Part shown: positions 44,643 to 53,219 of the stretch, in pieces
Layout of the letters: every line of letters starts with the position of its first letter
How positions within the stretch are numbered: the first letter of the stretch is position 1
Assembly: GCF_025564065.1 (NCBI RefSeq)
Contig: NZ_JAMGZK010000051.1
Location: 62,001-126,000, forward strand
Direction of reading: 5' to 3'
Origin: Silvania hatchlandensis
Lineage (GTDB): Bacteria; Pseudomonadota; Gammaproteobacteria; Enterobacterales; Enterobacteriaceae
Length of the DNA stretch: 64,000 bases
Made by a program: the position numbers and the translations under genes
Notes under the pieces: generated by a model
Told to the model about the DNA's origin: nothing
Seen by the model: the letters and a program-made list of their open reading frames with translations, nothing else
The model's database searches: none

Positions 44643-46733
44643 TCAGAACTTCCACGACACGCTGCCGACAATGCTGCGCTCGGCACCAAAGTAGCAGTAC
44701 GACAGTGAGTTACAGGCCGCCACGTAGCTTTCATCCGTCAGGTTGTTGACGTTCAGCTGGGCACTCACCCCCGTCAGCCCCACCTTCGACAGGTCATAAC
44801 CCACCGCCAGATCCACCAGCGTATACGACGGTAGCGTGTGGGTGTTCAGACGATCGCTGGTCACGCCGTTGACGTAACGCACGCCGGATCCCACCGTCAG
44901 ACCGTCGAGCGGACCGGTTTTGACGTCATAGCTCAGCCAGGTGCTGGCCATATTGCGCGGGGCATACACCGCGCGTTTGCCCTGCTCCTCCGGGCTGCTC
45001 TTCTTATAGCGGATATCGGTGTAGGTATAGGCCGCCTGCACGCGCAGGCTGTCGGTCAGTTGCCCTACCGCTTCCAGCTCCACCCCTTCAGATTCAATTT
45101 CACCGATGGAACGGTACGGATCGGTCGGCTCCTCTTTGGTGGCGATGTTGGTCTGGTTGATGCGGAACACCGAGGCGCTGAACTGGCTGTTCATCCCTTC
45201 CGGCTCATACTTCACGCCCGCTTCCCACTGCTTGCCTTCCATCGGATCCAGCAGATCGCCGTTGGCATCGGCAAAGCTGGTCGGGGTAAAGGCGGTGGAG
45301 TAGCTGATGTACGGCGCGATCCCGCTGTCGAACAGGTACAACAGCGCCGCGCGGCTGCTGAAGTTGTTCTTATCCAGATCGCTGCGGGAATGATTCAGCT
45401 TGTCGATGTTCGAGACGCTCACCTGGTCGTAACGTCCGCCCAGCGTCAGACGCCAGCGGTCCAGCGAGAGCTGATCCTGCAGGTAGTAGCCGGTCTGACG
45501 CAGCTTGTGCTTCTCCTGGCTGTACATGGTGATGTAATCCGGCTGCGCGCCGTACACCGGGTTGAAGGCATTGATCGGCGGGAAGCCGCCGTAGTAGCCG
45601 GTGGTGTCGTTACTGCGATCCTGATAATCGAGGCCAATCAGCACCCGGTGATTCACCGCCCCGGTGTCGAAGCTGCCGTCGATCTGGTTATCGAGGGTGA
45701 TGGCGTCCATCTTCTCGTCAGAGCCGGAATAGCCGCGGTTAAGCTCGGTGGCGTTCAGCCAGCCTGCGGCATACACCTGATTCAGCTCCACGTCGGTGTG
45801 CAGATAGCGCAGCTTCTGACGCACCGCCCAGCCGCTGTCGAACTGGTGCTCAATGTTGTAGCCGACCATGTTCTCGCGACGATCGTACTTGTCGTAATCG
45901 TCCTCGCCTTCGAAGAAGGTGTCAGAGATGCGCTGCCCGTCGTGCGGGACCACCGTGCCGTCGTACGGCAGGCCGGAGTGGCTGCCGCCCTCGGGATCGC
46001 GGTGCAGATAGGCCATCAGATCGAGGCGCGTGTTATCGGTGATGCGCCAGGTCAGGCTCGGCATCAGGGCGTAACGCTCCTCTTTCAGGGGATCGAACTG
46101 GGAATCCGCATAGCGGGTCATGCCGCTGAGGCGGGCCGCTACGCGGTCGTTATCGTCCAGCGGGCCAGTAAAGTCGAACATTGCCCCGCGCTGCTCGTTA
46201 TTCCCGGCGAACAGTTTGATTTCACCGCCCGCATCGAACGACGGTTTACGCGAGGTGAGCGCCACAATTCCGCCCGGTGACGAGCGGCCATACAGCACCG
46301 AGGCCGGGCCGCGCACCACTTCGATATTGTCGAGGAACCAGGGATCGACCACCAGCGAGCTGTGGGAATTGGTGTCGCCCATCATCTTCAGGCCGTCGAG
46401 ATAGACGTTGTCCAGACTGCCGTCGGAGAAGCCGCGCAGCACGATGTAGTCAAAGCGGTTAGAGGCGCCAATCTGGTTGCTGTAGACGCCGGGGGTATAG
46501 CTCACCGCCTGACGCACGCTGGTGGCACCCTGCTCTTCGAACTGCTCGCGGGTGACAATCGACACCGCCTGCGGGGTCTCGATATCCGGCGTCGCCAGCT
46601 TGGTGGCCCCGCTCTGCATCTGCGAGGTGACCACCACGGTCTCCGTTTTCGGCGTATCCTGCGCCAGTACCGGGAAAGCGACGCTCCCGGTAACCCATCC
46701 CACCAGCAGTGCCAGCCGCGATTTAGCGAACAT
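44643..46733 (-). CDS. foxA: TonB-dependent ferrioxamine-type siderophore receptor
   Basis: The 696-residue outer-membrane receptor has a signal peptide (MFAKSRLALLVGWVTGSVAF, cleavage after about residue 24), a TonB box (ETVVVTS), a plug domain (VRGPASVLYGRSSPGGIVAL) and a 22-strand barrel ending in the aromatic-terminal SVSWKF. It is closest in character to FoxA, the ferrioxamine B receptor, and the AraC-type foxR gene upstream supports this. The ATG at 46733 has GGAG upstream; another ATG lies 18 bp earlier. A Fur box overlaps the promoter. Confidence 0.82.
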   Translation of the reverse strand: MFAKSRLALLVGWVTGSVAFPVLAQDTPKTETVVVTSQMQSGATKLATPDIETPQAVSIVTREQFEEQGATSVRQAVSYTPGVYSNQIGASNRFDYIVLRGFSDGSLDNVYLDGLKMMGDTNSHSSLVVDPWFLDNIEVVRGPASVLYGRSSPGGIVALTSRKPSFDAGGEIKLFAGNNEQRGAMFDFTGPLDDNDRVAARLSGMTRYADSQFDPLKEERYALMPSLTWRITDNTRLDLMAYLHRDPEGGSHSGLPYDGTVVPHDGQRISDTFFEGEDDYDKYDRRENMVGYNIEHQFDSGWAVRQKLRYLHTDVELNQVYAAGWLNATELNRGYSGSDEKMDAITLDNQIDGSFDTGAVNHRVLIGLDYQDRSNDTTGYYGGFPPINAFNPVYGAQPDYITMYSQEKHKLRQTGYYLQDQLSLDRWRLTLGGRYDQVSVSNIDKLNHSRSDLDKNNFSSRAALLYLFDSGIAPYISYSTAFTPTSFADANGDLLDPMEGKQWEAGVKYEPEGMNSQFSASVFRINQTNIATKEEPTDPYRSIGEIESEGVELEAVGQLTDSLRVQAAYTYTDIRYKKSSPEEQGKRAVYAPRNMASTWLSYDVKTGPLDGLTVGSGVRYVNGVTSDRLNTHTLPSYTLVDLAVGYDLSKVGLTGVSAQLNVNNLTDESYVAACNSLSYCYFGAERSIVGSVSWKF

Positions 46734-46759
46734 GAAAATCTCCAAAGGCATTTCTAATT

Positions 46760-46778
46760 GTTAATAAGAATTATTACC
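46760..46778 (-). promoter_or_regulatory. Fur box upstream of foxA
   Basis: GTTAATAAGAATTATTACC, read on the minus strand, matches the 19-bp Fur consensus at about 13 positions. It lies 27-45 bp upstream of the foxA start, where it would cover the core promoter. This fits iron-starvation induction. Confidence 0.7.
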
Positions 46779-46872
46779 TTTTTCATTTCGAAGTTAGCTA
46801 TGCGCACCGCCAGAGTACGTATGCGCAATGCCAAACCGCACGCAGGGAGTTGGCGATCGGGGAGAAAGGGGG

Positions 46873-47853
46873 TTAGCGCCCGGAACGAACCGCGCCGGGA
46901 CAGACGCCATAGCGACGGCGAAACGCGGTGGCAAAATTGGTGGCGTGCTGATAGCCCGACATCCAGGCGGCCTGCTGAACGCTGTGACCTTCCAGCAGGT
47001 AGCGGCGCGCCAGTCCGAGACGGCAGTCGCGCAGGTAGTCGAACACCGTGCAGCCGTAGGTCTGGCGGAACTTACTGCGCAGGCTGCTGGGGCTCATCGC
47101 CGCCTGGGCGGCAAGCTGGCCGAGGGTGTATTCCTGCTCCGGGGCCTGTTCCAGCAGGTGGCGGATCTGCTCCAGCCGGGCCTGCTCGCTGCCTGACGCA
47201 CGCCCCAGCGCCGCCCCCTGCTGCTCGCGCAGGTGCAGACCGTGGCCGAGCAGCTGGTACATTACCCCTTCCAGCAGCAGCTGGCGCGACAGGCTGCTGC
47301 GCTCGCGCTGCCGGGCGTGTTGAATACCGGCCAGCACGAAGTCCGGCACCTGCCAGACAAAGGTCGGGGCCTTGAGGCTTTCCCACTGTTCCAGCAGCGA
47401 GGCGAGCAGACTTTCCCGGCGGGTATCGTTGGGGTAGACGCCAAAAGAGAGGGTGCGCAAGGCGATATCCGCATCATGACGGGCTGACATTGCCTGCTGC
47501 TCGCTCAGCCTGGCGCTGAAGGCCATCCCGGGGCGCACAGAATACACTTCGCCGCTCAGGGTCAGGGTTACGCAGCCTTCCAGCACCACCAGCACATACA
47601 GCGGGCTGCTGTGGCGGGAGGTGGTTTCGTAAGGTTGCAGGACGCGCACGTCGGAATGGGTTAATGAAATGCCGGACGGCAGGGTCATCTCTTCTACATC
47701 GCCGTGCAGCACGGGGCTGGTGGTGGCGCAGGCATCCGTCAGTAGCGGAAAGCGGTAGTCAATGCCGTAGCGCTCACCAAATACCTTGAAATCTGCGACG
47801 AAAAAGGTCTTTTTCGTCGCCGTGGCCGGATCGTGGAGCGTTGTGTTGGACAT
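46873..47853 (-). CDS. foxR: AraC-family regulator FoxR
   Basis: The 326-residue protein has a ligand-binding N-terminal domain of the PchR/YbtA group (VYSVRPGMAFSARLSEQQAM) and a C-terminal AraC DNA-binding domain (LGQLAAQAAMSPSSLRSKFR, YLLEGHSVQQAAWMSGYQHA). It lies 139 bp upstream of foxA in the same direction, the usual foxR-foxA layout, and probably activates foxA when ferrioxamine is present. Cys residues are few, so redox sensing is unlikely. Confidence 0.78.
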   Translation of the reverse strand: MSNTTLHDPATATKKTFFVADFKVFGERYGIDYRFPLLTDACATTSPVLHGDVEEMTLPSGISLTHSDVRVLQPYETTSRHSSPLYVLVVLEGCVTLTLSGEVYSVRPGMAFSARLSEQQAMSARHDADIALRTLSFGVYPNDTRRESLLASLLEQWESLKAPTFVWQVPDFVLAGIQHARQRERSSLSRQLLLEGVMYQLLGHGLHLREQQGAALGRASGSEQARLEQIRHLLEQAPEQEYTLGQLAAQAAMSPSSLRSKFRQTYGCTVFDYLRDCRLGLARRYLLEGHSVQQAAWMSGYQHATNFATAFRRRYGVCPGAVRSGR

Positions 47854-47947
47854 ACCTGCGCCTGGGGGAAAGAGAATAAAAAGAAAACAGTATCACTCCT
47901 TCAACGCGGCGGCAATGCAGGCAAATTTAACCCTGGTTTTAACAATA

Positions 47948-47976
47948 TTACGCTCCGGTACAATGCCAGAGCGTAA
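47948..47976. promoter_or_regulatory. Inverted repeat TTACGCTC-N13-GAGCGTAA
   Basis: Perfect 8-base arms with half-sites 21 bp apart lie 95 bp upstream of foxR and 36 bp after the stop of the DUF2171 gene. It may be an operator for foxR or a transcript-end hairpin. Confidence 0.4.
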
Positions 47977-48011
47977 ATATCACAACGTCGATATTTCGGC
48001 AATTAAACTTA

Positions 48012-48236
48012 TTACCAGTCAGCTGTCGCCTCTTCATGATTTTTGTTCAGAATCACTTTATTACCGTCCACTTTGTCGACCCATTCCAGCGGTATAAAGT
48101 GGTGCTGCCCACCCGCTGCCGGATCGCTTTTCGCCAGCTTGATACGTAAGCCATCAAGATGGTCAACAACCCCTACGTGCGTACCGCAGCTCGCGACAAC
48201 CTCAGCATGATCCTTGATTTCACTGTTATTTACCAT
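48012..48236 (-). CDS. DUF2171 small protein
   Basis: The 74-residue protein has the DUF2171 PRC-barrel-like core: HAEVVASCGTHVGVVDHLDG, IKLAKSDP, HFIPLEWVDKVDG-NKVILNK. Members are widespread, small and uncharacterised, often in stress or envelope contexts. ATG 48236 has GAGGAG eight bases upstream; a TTG six bases earlier is too close to that site. Confidence 0.85.
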   Translation of the reverse strand: MVNNSEIKDHAEVVASCGTHVGVVDHLDGLRIKLAKSDPAAGGQHHFIPLEWVDKVDGNKVILNKNHEEATADW

Positions 48237-48414
48237 TATCAATTCTCCTCAAAAGGTTATTTGGCTTGTCACACGAAATTAACTGTAGTCTAAAAAACGC
48301 GTATTAATCGCTTCATTAGCATTTCGAAACATTATTGATTTAACTGTATTTAAGGACTACCTGAAAATAATCAGACGGATAGCAATGAAGATATAAGAAT
48401 AGGATGATTAATAT

Positions 48415-48443
48415 TTTACCGTCGTTATTGTGCTGCATAATTA
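48415..48443 (+). promoter_or_regulatory. Candidate promoter of the AriR-like gene
   Basis: TTTACC (48415-48420) and TAATTA (48438-48443) with a 17-bp spacer lie 29 bp upstream of ATG 48472. The whole 235-bp divergent gap (48237-48471) is AT-rich; no other clear signal was found in it. Confidence 0.4.
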
Positions 48444-48471
48444 CCTTCTCACACTCAACGTGGAGACATAT

Positions 48472-48657
48472 ATGGTAAGTGAAGATAATCGAACTGAAAT
48501 ATCCCTGGCTCTTGGCGAAGCGGTGTTAGAGGTCGTGCAAAAAGGCCAGGAAGTGTCGAGAGAGAATCTGGCACGGGCCATGGAAAGTAAAGCAGAGCGA
48601 GAGAGCGATGACGAGCGGCTTCTGGGTTACTGGAAAGCCTGTCATATGCTGGTGTAA
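48472..48657 (+). CDS. AriR/YmgB-like small regulatory protein
   Basis: The 61-residue acidic helical protein (LALGEAVLEVVQKGQEVSRE-NLARAMESK) resembles the AriR/YmgB/YcgZ group, which are small connector proteins in biofilm and acid-resistance signalling. The match is by pattern only. GGAG eight bases upstream favours ATG 48472; the frame opens 14 codons earlier. Confidence 0.55.
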   Translation: MVSEDNRTEISLALGEAVLEVVQKGQEVSRENLARAMESKAERESDDERLLGYWKACHMLV

Positions 48658-48661
48658 AAGC

Positions 48662-48691
48662 GGCGGCGTGGGGCCGGTGCCCTGCGCCGCC
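48662..48691. terminator. Nested hairpin between convergent genes
   Basis: GGCGGCG-TG-GGGC-CGGT-GCCC-TG-CGCCGCC forms an almost fully paired 30-base stem-loop between the AriR-like gene and roxA. No T-run follows on either strand, so termination may be weak or factor-dependent. Confidence 0.5.
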
Positions 48692-48698
48692 TGTACCC

Positions 48699-49820
48699 TT
48701 ATTCGTCGAAGAACCAGTAACCCTGGTTAATCAGCCCGGTCAGCTCTTCCACAAACGCCGGGTTTTGCAGCGCAGCGCCGAGTTCGGCCTGGCCCAGTTC
48801 CGTATAGCGGCATAGCGCATCGGCACCGTTAGCATCTGCCGTCTCGAGCTGTTCGCTGTTGATAAAGAAGCTGCCACCGATGTTCAGCACCCGCAGCCCG
48901 CTCAGACGGGTCAGCGTTTCGCCGCCCAGCAGCGCGTCGAGCACCTCTTCCGGGGCATATTCCGGCTCGGCAGGGGCGACATCCAGCTCGTGGCGCGGCG
49001 TGGAGATAAAGCTGCCAAACCATTTCTTAAAATCTTCCGGCTGGCTGATCATCTCGATCATCATCGTACGCAGACGATCCAGCTCGTACGCTTCTACGCG
49101 ACCGGAATGCTCACGGCAGGTCAGATCCGGATCGCTGTAGTGCTCGCTCCCGAGATCGTTTTCCAGCGCGTAGTCGGCAAAGCTACTGATCAGATCCCGG
49201 CCGTTCGGCCCACGGAAGCCCACGGAGTAGTTCAGCGCCGTTTCGTGAGTAAAGCCGTCATGCGGGAATCCAGGCGGAATATACAGGATATCGCCCGGAG
49301 CCAGATCTTCATCGATGATCGGCTCAAACGGATCGACGTGCAGCAGCGCCGGATGCGGACAAAACTGACGCATCGGCAGCTTGTCACCCACGCGCCAGCG
49401 ACGGCTGCCCATCCCCTGGATGATAAACACATCGTACTGATCGATATGCGGACCCACGCCACCGCCCGGCACCGAGAAGGAGATCATCAGATCGTCCAGA
49501 CGCCAGTCCGGCAACACGCGGAACGGACGCACCAGCTCGGCCGCAGGCGCATGCCAGTGGTTAACCGCCTGCGCCAGCAGTGACCAGCCGGTTTCACCCA
49601 GGTTGTCGAAGTGCTCAAACGGACCGTTGCTGGCCTGCCATTTGCCCTCTTTATGGCTGACCAGGCGACTGTCCACTTCCGGCTCCATCGCCAGCCCTGC
49701 CAGCTCATCCGGGCTGATTGGATCGATAAAATTCGGCAGTGCGTTTTTTAAAACGACCGGTTTTTTTTGCCAGTATTTTTCTAAAAATTCCGGCCAGTTC
49801 AGGTTGAGTTGATACGCCAT
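48699..49820 (-). CDS. roxA: 50S ribosomal protein uL16 arginine 3-hydroxylase
   Basis: The 373-residue JmjC-type 2-oxoglutarate dioxygenase equals E. coli RoxA (YcfD) in length. It keeps the Fe(II) ligands His125 and Asp127 (PHIDQYD) and His187 (PPGFPHDGF), all at the same positions as in E. coli. It hydroxylates an arginine of ribosomal protein L16. ATG 49820 gives the family start MAYQLNLNWPEFLEKYW. No strong Shine-Dalgarno is visible. Confidence 0.95.
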   Translation of the reverse strand: MAYQLNLNWPEFLEKYWQKKPVVLKNALPNFIDPISPDELAGLAMEPEVDSRLVSHKEGKWQASNGPFEHFDNLGETGWSLLAQAVNHWHAPAAELVRPFRVLPDWRLDDLMISFSVPGGGVGPHIDQYDVFIIQGMGSRRWRVGDKLPMRQFCPHPALLHVDPFEPIIDEDLAPGDILYIPPGFPHDGFTHETALNYSVGFRGPNGRDLISSFADYALENDLGSEHYSDPDLTCREHSGRVEAYELDRLRTMMIEMISQPEDFKKWFGSFISTPRHELDVAPAEPEYAPEEVLDALLGGETLTRLSGLRVLNIGGSFFINSEQLETADANGADALCRYTELGQAELGAALQNPAFVEELTGLINQGYWFFDE

Positions 49821-50025
49821 GGGTAGCACCAGTTAGAAGACAAACGGGCCTGATTATAGAAAGAGACGCCGATGCATTGCCTTGTCGTGGGTCAAGCGGC
49901 GATGAAAACCCGCCGCTTAAGCCATTCGCATGACACGCCCTGACAGTTTCACGCTTTATCGTGAGCGCCAGATTAACCGCGACTTGTATCGTTAACCCTA
50001 AGAGCGTGTTGTTATGAGGCCTGCG

Positions 50026-50322
50026 ATGAGCCCGTTTACTGAACTACCCGTTTCCGGCAGTGTGAATACTCTGATGGGAGTGTGTACCCGCAAAGAGAGT
50101 CCGTCCGTTTTCGCCCCCGTTGCCGACGCGCTGCCGGCAGGGAGTTACGTCAGCGTACAGGCTGCGGTGCTGGGCGATGCGGTGCAGGGCAATCCCCACT
50201 GGTATCGGATAGATGAAGATACGTTTATCTGGGCGGGCGCCTGTACCCGCATTGACCCCTACCCCGCGTTTCCGGAAAACACCCGAATCAACTGGACGGC
50301 GGTGGTGTTTGAGGTGCGTTAG
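50026..50322 (+). CDS. SH3-like-domain small protein
   Basis: The 98-residue protein has the spacing of bacterial SH3b domains: TLMGVCTRKESPSVFAPVAD, LPAGSYVSVQAAVLGDAVQG, then HWYRIDEDTFIWAGACT. Such domains often bind peptidoglycan or peptides, but no signal peptide is present. GAGG seven bases upstream favours ATG 50026; ATG 50014 is the alternative. Function unknown. The 205-bp stretch before it holds no other clear gene. Confidence 0.6.
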   Translation: MSPFTELPVSGSVNTLMGVCTRKESPSVFAPVADALPAGSYVSVQAAVLGDAVQGNPHWYRIDEDTFIWAGACTRIDPYPAFPENTRINWTAVVFEVR

Positions 50323-50333
50323 CGCCTCACTTA

Positions 50334-51104
50334 TCAGGCGCTGACAATCCGCACATCCTGCGCAGTGAACGCAGCGATCACGTCGTTATCCATGTTCGCT
50401 TCCACCACCAGCACGTCGATATCGCGGCTTTTCGCCACCACAAAGCGCGCCACGCCGGGGATTTTGTCGGTGGTCAGCGCCACGATGGTCTGGCTGCTCT
50501 GGCCGATCACCGCTTTCTTGAACTCGCAGTCGGCAAAGTCGAACCCGGTCAGCCCCATGCCGGGATCCATCGCGCAACCGCCGATAAACGCCTGATCGAA
50601 AATAATCCCCTGGATCTGACTGGCCGCCGTCGCGCCCACCGTACCGCCGGAGGTGCGCTGGAGTTGCCCCCCGGTAATGATCACTTCGCAAAGGGGATGG
50701 CGCAGCAGCTCGGCGGCTATCGCCGGGGAGTTGGTGACCACCGTGATCGCCAGTTCCGCTGGCAGGGCCTTCGCCAGCGCGAGGTTGGTGGTGCCGGTAT
50801 CGATAAAAATACAGCTGCCGGGTTTGATCAGCGTTGCCGCTTTCTGCGCGATCGTGACTTTTTTTGCGTGATTTTTTTGCTCACGGCTAACGAAATTGCC
50901 CGCATCGGCCAGCTGCAGCACTGCGCCACCGTAGACCTTTTTGCAAAATCCCTCTTTGCTAAGCTCATGTAAATCACGGCGAATAGTATGTTCGGAGACC
51001 TGCATCTGGATCGCCAGTTCGGCGCAGACCACTCTACCATTCTCCTGAAGGATCTGGCGGATCAGGGCTTGTCGTTGCTCCGGGAAAGCTGCATAATCGA
51101 GCAT
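50334..51104 (-). CDS. DeoR/GlpR-family transcriptional regulator
   Basis: The 256-residue protein has the DeoR helix-turn-helix (VCAELAIQMQVSEHTIRRDL-HELSKEG) and a sugar-phosphate-binding DeoRC domain (IFIDTGTTNLALAKALP, GGTVGATA, DQAFIGGCAMDPGMGLTGFD). It converges on the SH3-like gene and is divergent from an MFS transporter operon, which it probably represses with a phosphosugar as inducer. A 10-bp direct repeat overlaps its start. Confidence 0.9.
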   Translation of the reverse strand: MLDYAAFPEQRQALIRQILQENGRVVCAELAIQMQVSEHTIRRDLHELSKEGFCKKVYGGAVLQLADAGNFVSREQKNHAKKVTIAQKAATLIKPGSCIFIDTGTTNLALAKALPAELAITVVTNSPAIAAELLRHPLCEVIITGGQLQRTSGGTVGATAASQIQGIIFDQAFIGGCAMDPGMGLTGFDFADCEFKKAVIGQSSQTIVALTTDKIPGVARFVVAKSRDIDVLVVEANMDNDVIAAFTAQDVRIVSA

Positions 51105-51135
51105 AATTAATCTTCTCTGGATCTGAATCGAGCAT
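51095..51135. promoter_or_regulatory. Direct repeat AATCGAGCAT at the DeoR/MFS promoter
   Basis: AATCGAGCAT occurs at 51095-51104, covering the DeoR start codon, and exactly again at 51126-51135. The 31-bp spacing is three helical turns. This is a candidate DeoR operator. Confidence 0.5.
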
Positions 51136-51199
51136 CAATGCGCATAATGTTGCATGACGGCTCACTCTGTCAAATCCTGCAGCCAGAAACGGGAGCGTC

Positions 51200-51385
51200 A
51201 TGATGCAGCGCTATGATCCACACCCCCCACAGGTGGTCGCCAGTCAACCTCATGACGGGTTCTACTTTGAACCTGTTACCCATGGCGACCGCGCCCGGGA
51301 AACCGTCCAGCGTGAAGAGCTGTGCTCCCTGACTTCCGTTCATGCCCAGCCGGGCGAATATCGCCAACCTAAGGACGTACGATGA
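51200..51385 (+). CDS. Possible small leader protein of the MFS operon
   Basis: A 61-codon frame (MMQRYDPHPPQVVASQPHDG) starts after GGGAG and ends in a TGA that overlaps the MFS start (ATGA). The product is hydrophilic and not recognised. Coupling and a ribosome site suggest it is translated; it could be just a leader. The MFS gene has its own TAAGGA. Confidence 0.4.
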   Translation: MMQRYDPHPPQVVASQPHDGFYFEPVTHGDRARETVQREELCSLTSVHAQPGEYRQPKDVR

Positions 51386-52539
51386 CCGCTTTCACCGCCA
51401 GCGCCGGACAGCGCCTCTCAACCCGGATCATCTTTTTTATCGCCGGATTTGTTACCGCGATCTGGGCGGTGATCGTGCCGTTCGCCAAGGCCAACACCGG
51501 GGTGAATGAAGCTACCCTCGGCTCGCTGCTGCTGTGTCTGGGAATGGGGGCGCTGATCGCCATGCCGCTCACCGGGATGCTGACCAGCCGCTACGGCTGT
51601 CGCCGGGTGATTCTGGTGGCGATGGCAATCGTGATGCTCACCACTCCGCTGCTGGCGACGATCCCGGATCCGCGCCTGCTGGCCGCCGTGCTGCTGCTGT
51701 TTGGCGTCGGCGTGGGGGTAACGGACTGTGCGATGAACATTCAGGCGATTATCGTCGAGCGCGGATCGTCCACGCCGGTGATGTCCGGCTTTCACGGCAT
51801 GTACAGCGTGGGCGGGATTGCGGGGGCGGGGGCGATGACCCTGCTGCTGACCCTGGGCACCAGCGCGTTTGCCGCCAGCCTGATCCTGACCCTGAGCGTG
51901 GCCGTGATGCTGGCATTAAGCCTGAAAGGGTTGCTGCCGTGGGCCAATCCAGCCTCCGGTCCGGCGTTTGCCATTCCGCGCGGCGTGGTGCTGTTGATTG
52001 GCGCCATCTGCTTTGCGGTGTTCCTCGCCGAAGGCACGGTGCTGGACTGGAGTGCAGTGTTCCTGACCGAGGTGCGCGGCGTGCCAGAGTCGCTCGGCGG
52101 GCTGGGCTTTACCTGCTTTGCGGTGGCGATGACCCTGTTCCGCCTGACCGGCGATAAGCTGATTGCCCGCACCGGCGCCCTGCGCGCGGTGGTGGGCGGC
52201 GCAATTATTGCCGCTCTCGGCTTTGCGCTGGTGACGTTTGTCCCGGTGTGGTACCTGTCGCTGCTGGGCTACGTGCTGGTGGGGGCCGGTTGCGCCAATA
52301 TCGTGCCGGTGATGTTCTCCGCCGTCGGCCGCCAGACCCACATGCCGCAGGCGGTTGCCGTCCCGGCGATCACCACCATGGGCTATCTCGGGGTGCTCGC
52401 CGGGCCCGCGATTATCGGCTACGTGGCGCACGCCACCTCATTAACGCAGGCGTTTATGGTCATTATGGTGCTGATGCTGATTGTCGCAGCGCTGTCCGTG
52501 ACCGTCACCGCCAGCCAACCAGCGCAAAACGAGGGTTAA
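51382..52539 (+). CDS. YbjJ-like MFS transporter
   Basis: The 385-residue protein has 12 predicted membrane segments and the MFS features TGMLTSRYGCRRV after helix 2 and DCAMNIQAIIVERG, then MSGFHGMYSVGGIAGAGAM. The last two resemble the YbjJ/FucP-like group of sugar transporters. TAAGGA lies six bases upstream of the ATG. It is divergent from a DeoR regulator and 1 bp ahead of a VOC-family gene, so all three likely form one sugar-linked unit. Confidence 0.85.
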   Translation: MTAFTASAGQRLSTRIIFFIAGFVTAIWAVIVPFAKANTGVNEATLGSLLLCLGMGALIAMPLTGMLTSRYGCRRVILVAMAIVMLTTPLLATIPDPRLLAAVLLLFGVGVGVTDCAMNIQAIIVERGSSTPVMSGFHGMYSVGGIAGAGAMTLLLTLGTSAFAASLILTLSVAVMLALSLKGLLPWANPASGPAFAIPRGVVLLIGAICFAVFLAEGTVLDWSAVFLTEVRGVPESLGGLGFTCFAVAMTLFRLTGDKLIARTGALRAVVGGAIIAALGFALVTFVPVWYLSLLGYVLVGAGCANIVPVMFSAVGRQTHMPQAVAVPAITTMGYLGVLAGPAIIGYVAHATSLTQAFMVIMVLMLIVAALSVTVTASQPAQNEG

Positions 52540-52540
52540 T

Positions 52541-52927
52541 ATGAATATTGCACATGTCGCACTCTGGACCCGTCATCTGGACGCCCAGGTTCAGTTCTGG
52601 CAGACGGTTTTTGGCGGGCAAAGTAACGAACGCTACCTCAGCAAAAACCGCCCGGGTTTTGAATCGCACTTTATTACGCTCACCGACGGGCCAACCATCG
52701 AGCTGATGACCGTCCCGGATCTGCCCGACGCCCCGCCGCACCCGGAGTTTGTCGGCTGGGCGCATATCGCGTTAAACGTCGGTAGCCGTGGGGATGTGGA
52801 TCGGATGGCGGAGCAGGCCCGGCTGAGTAATACCCTGTTGAGCGCCCCGCGCATGACCGGTGATGGCTATTATGAAGCCGTAATTGCGGATCCGGACGGG
52901 AACCGGATTGAGCTGGTGGGGGAGTAA
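52541..52927 (+). CDS. VOC-family (glyoxalase/dioxygenase fold) protein
   Basis: The 128-residue protein has two beta-alpha-beta-beta-beta units: HVALWTRHLDAQVQFWQTVF, then GWAHIALNVGSRGDVDRM. Metal-ligand positions look kept (His5, Glu62-region, His77-region and Glu near the end in GNRIELVG). It follows the MFS gene by 1 bp and is probably a lyase or isomerase acting on the transported compound; the reaction is unknown. Confidence 0.85.
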   Translation: MNIAHVALWTRHLDAQVQFWQTVFGGQSNERYLSKNRPGFESHFITLTDGPTIELMTVPDLPDAPPHPEFVGWAHIALNVGSRGDVDRMAEQARLSNTLLSAPRMTGDGYYEAVIADPDGNRIELVGE

Positions 52928-52930
52928 TAT

Positions 52931-52966
52931 CCCTCACCCTAACCCTCTCCCTAAAGGGGAGAGGGG
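52931..52966. repeat. CCCTCACCCTAACCC-type repeat, copy 4
   Basis: CCCTCACCCTAA followed by CCCTCTCCCT-AAA-GGGGAGAGGG, 3 bp after the VOC gene. It likely ends the MFS-VOC transcript. Confidence 0.85.
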
Positions 52967-53069
52967 ACTCTCCGTGCGACCATTAATTGGCCACAACTTA
53001 ACCATTTCTGGCCTACGCTTACCCAATGTGAAAAGCGGTTTTGAATACTCACCCCTCGCTTTCATACAG

Positions 53070-53091
53070 TTATCATATTGTTAAATGATAA
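53070..53091. promoter_or_regulatory. Inverted repeat TTATCAT-N8-ATGATAA upstream of the FixJ-type gene
   Basis: Perfect 7-base arms lie in the 253-bp AT-rich gap, 129 bp before the regulator start. The right arm continues as ATGATAATGAGAACTAATG, which partly matches a Fur box. It may be a Fur or other operator. No other feature is clear in the gap. Confidence 0.45.
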
Positions 53092-53219
53092 TGAGAACTA
53101 ATGTGTTAGAGTGGTTGCGTTCGAAAGCTGCCACCATAACCTCTTGAACAGTAGGGGGTAGTTTTTACGCTGAGCGAAAATCCTCTCATCTCTGTCAGGC
53201 TGAATCATTGGGGCTATTA

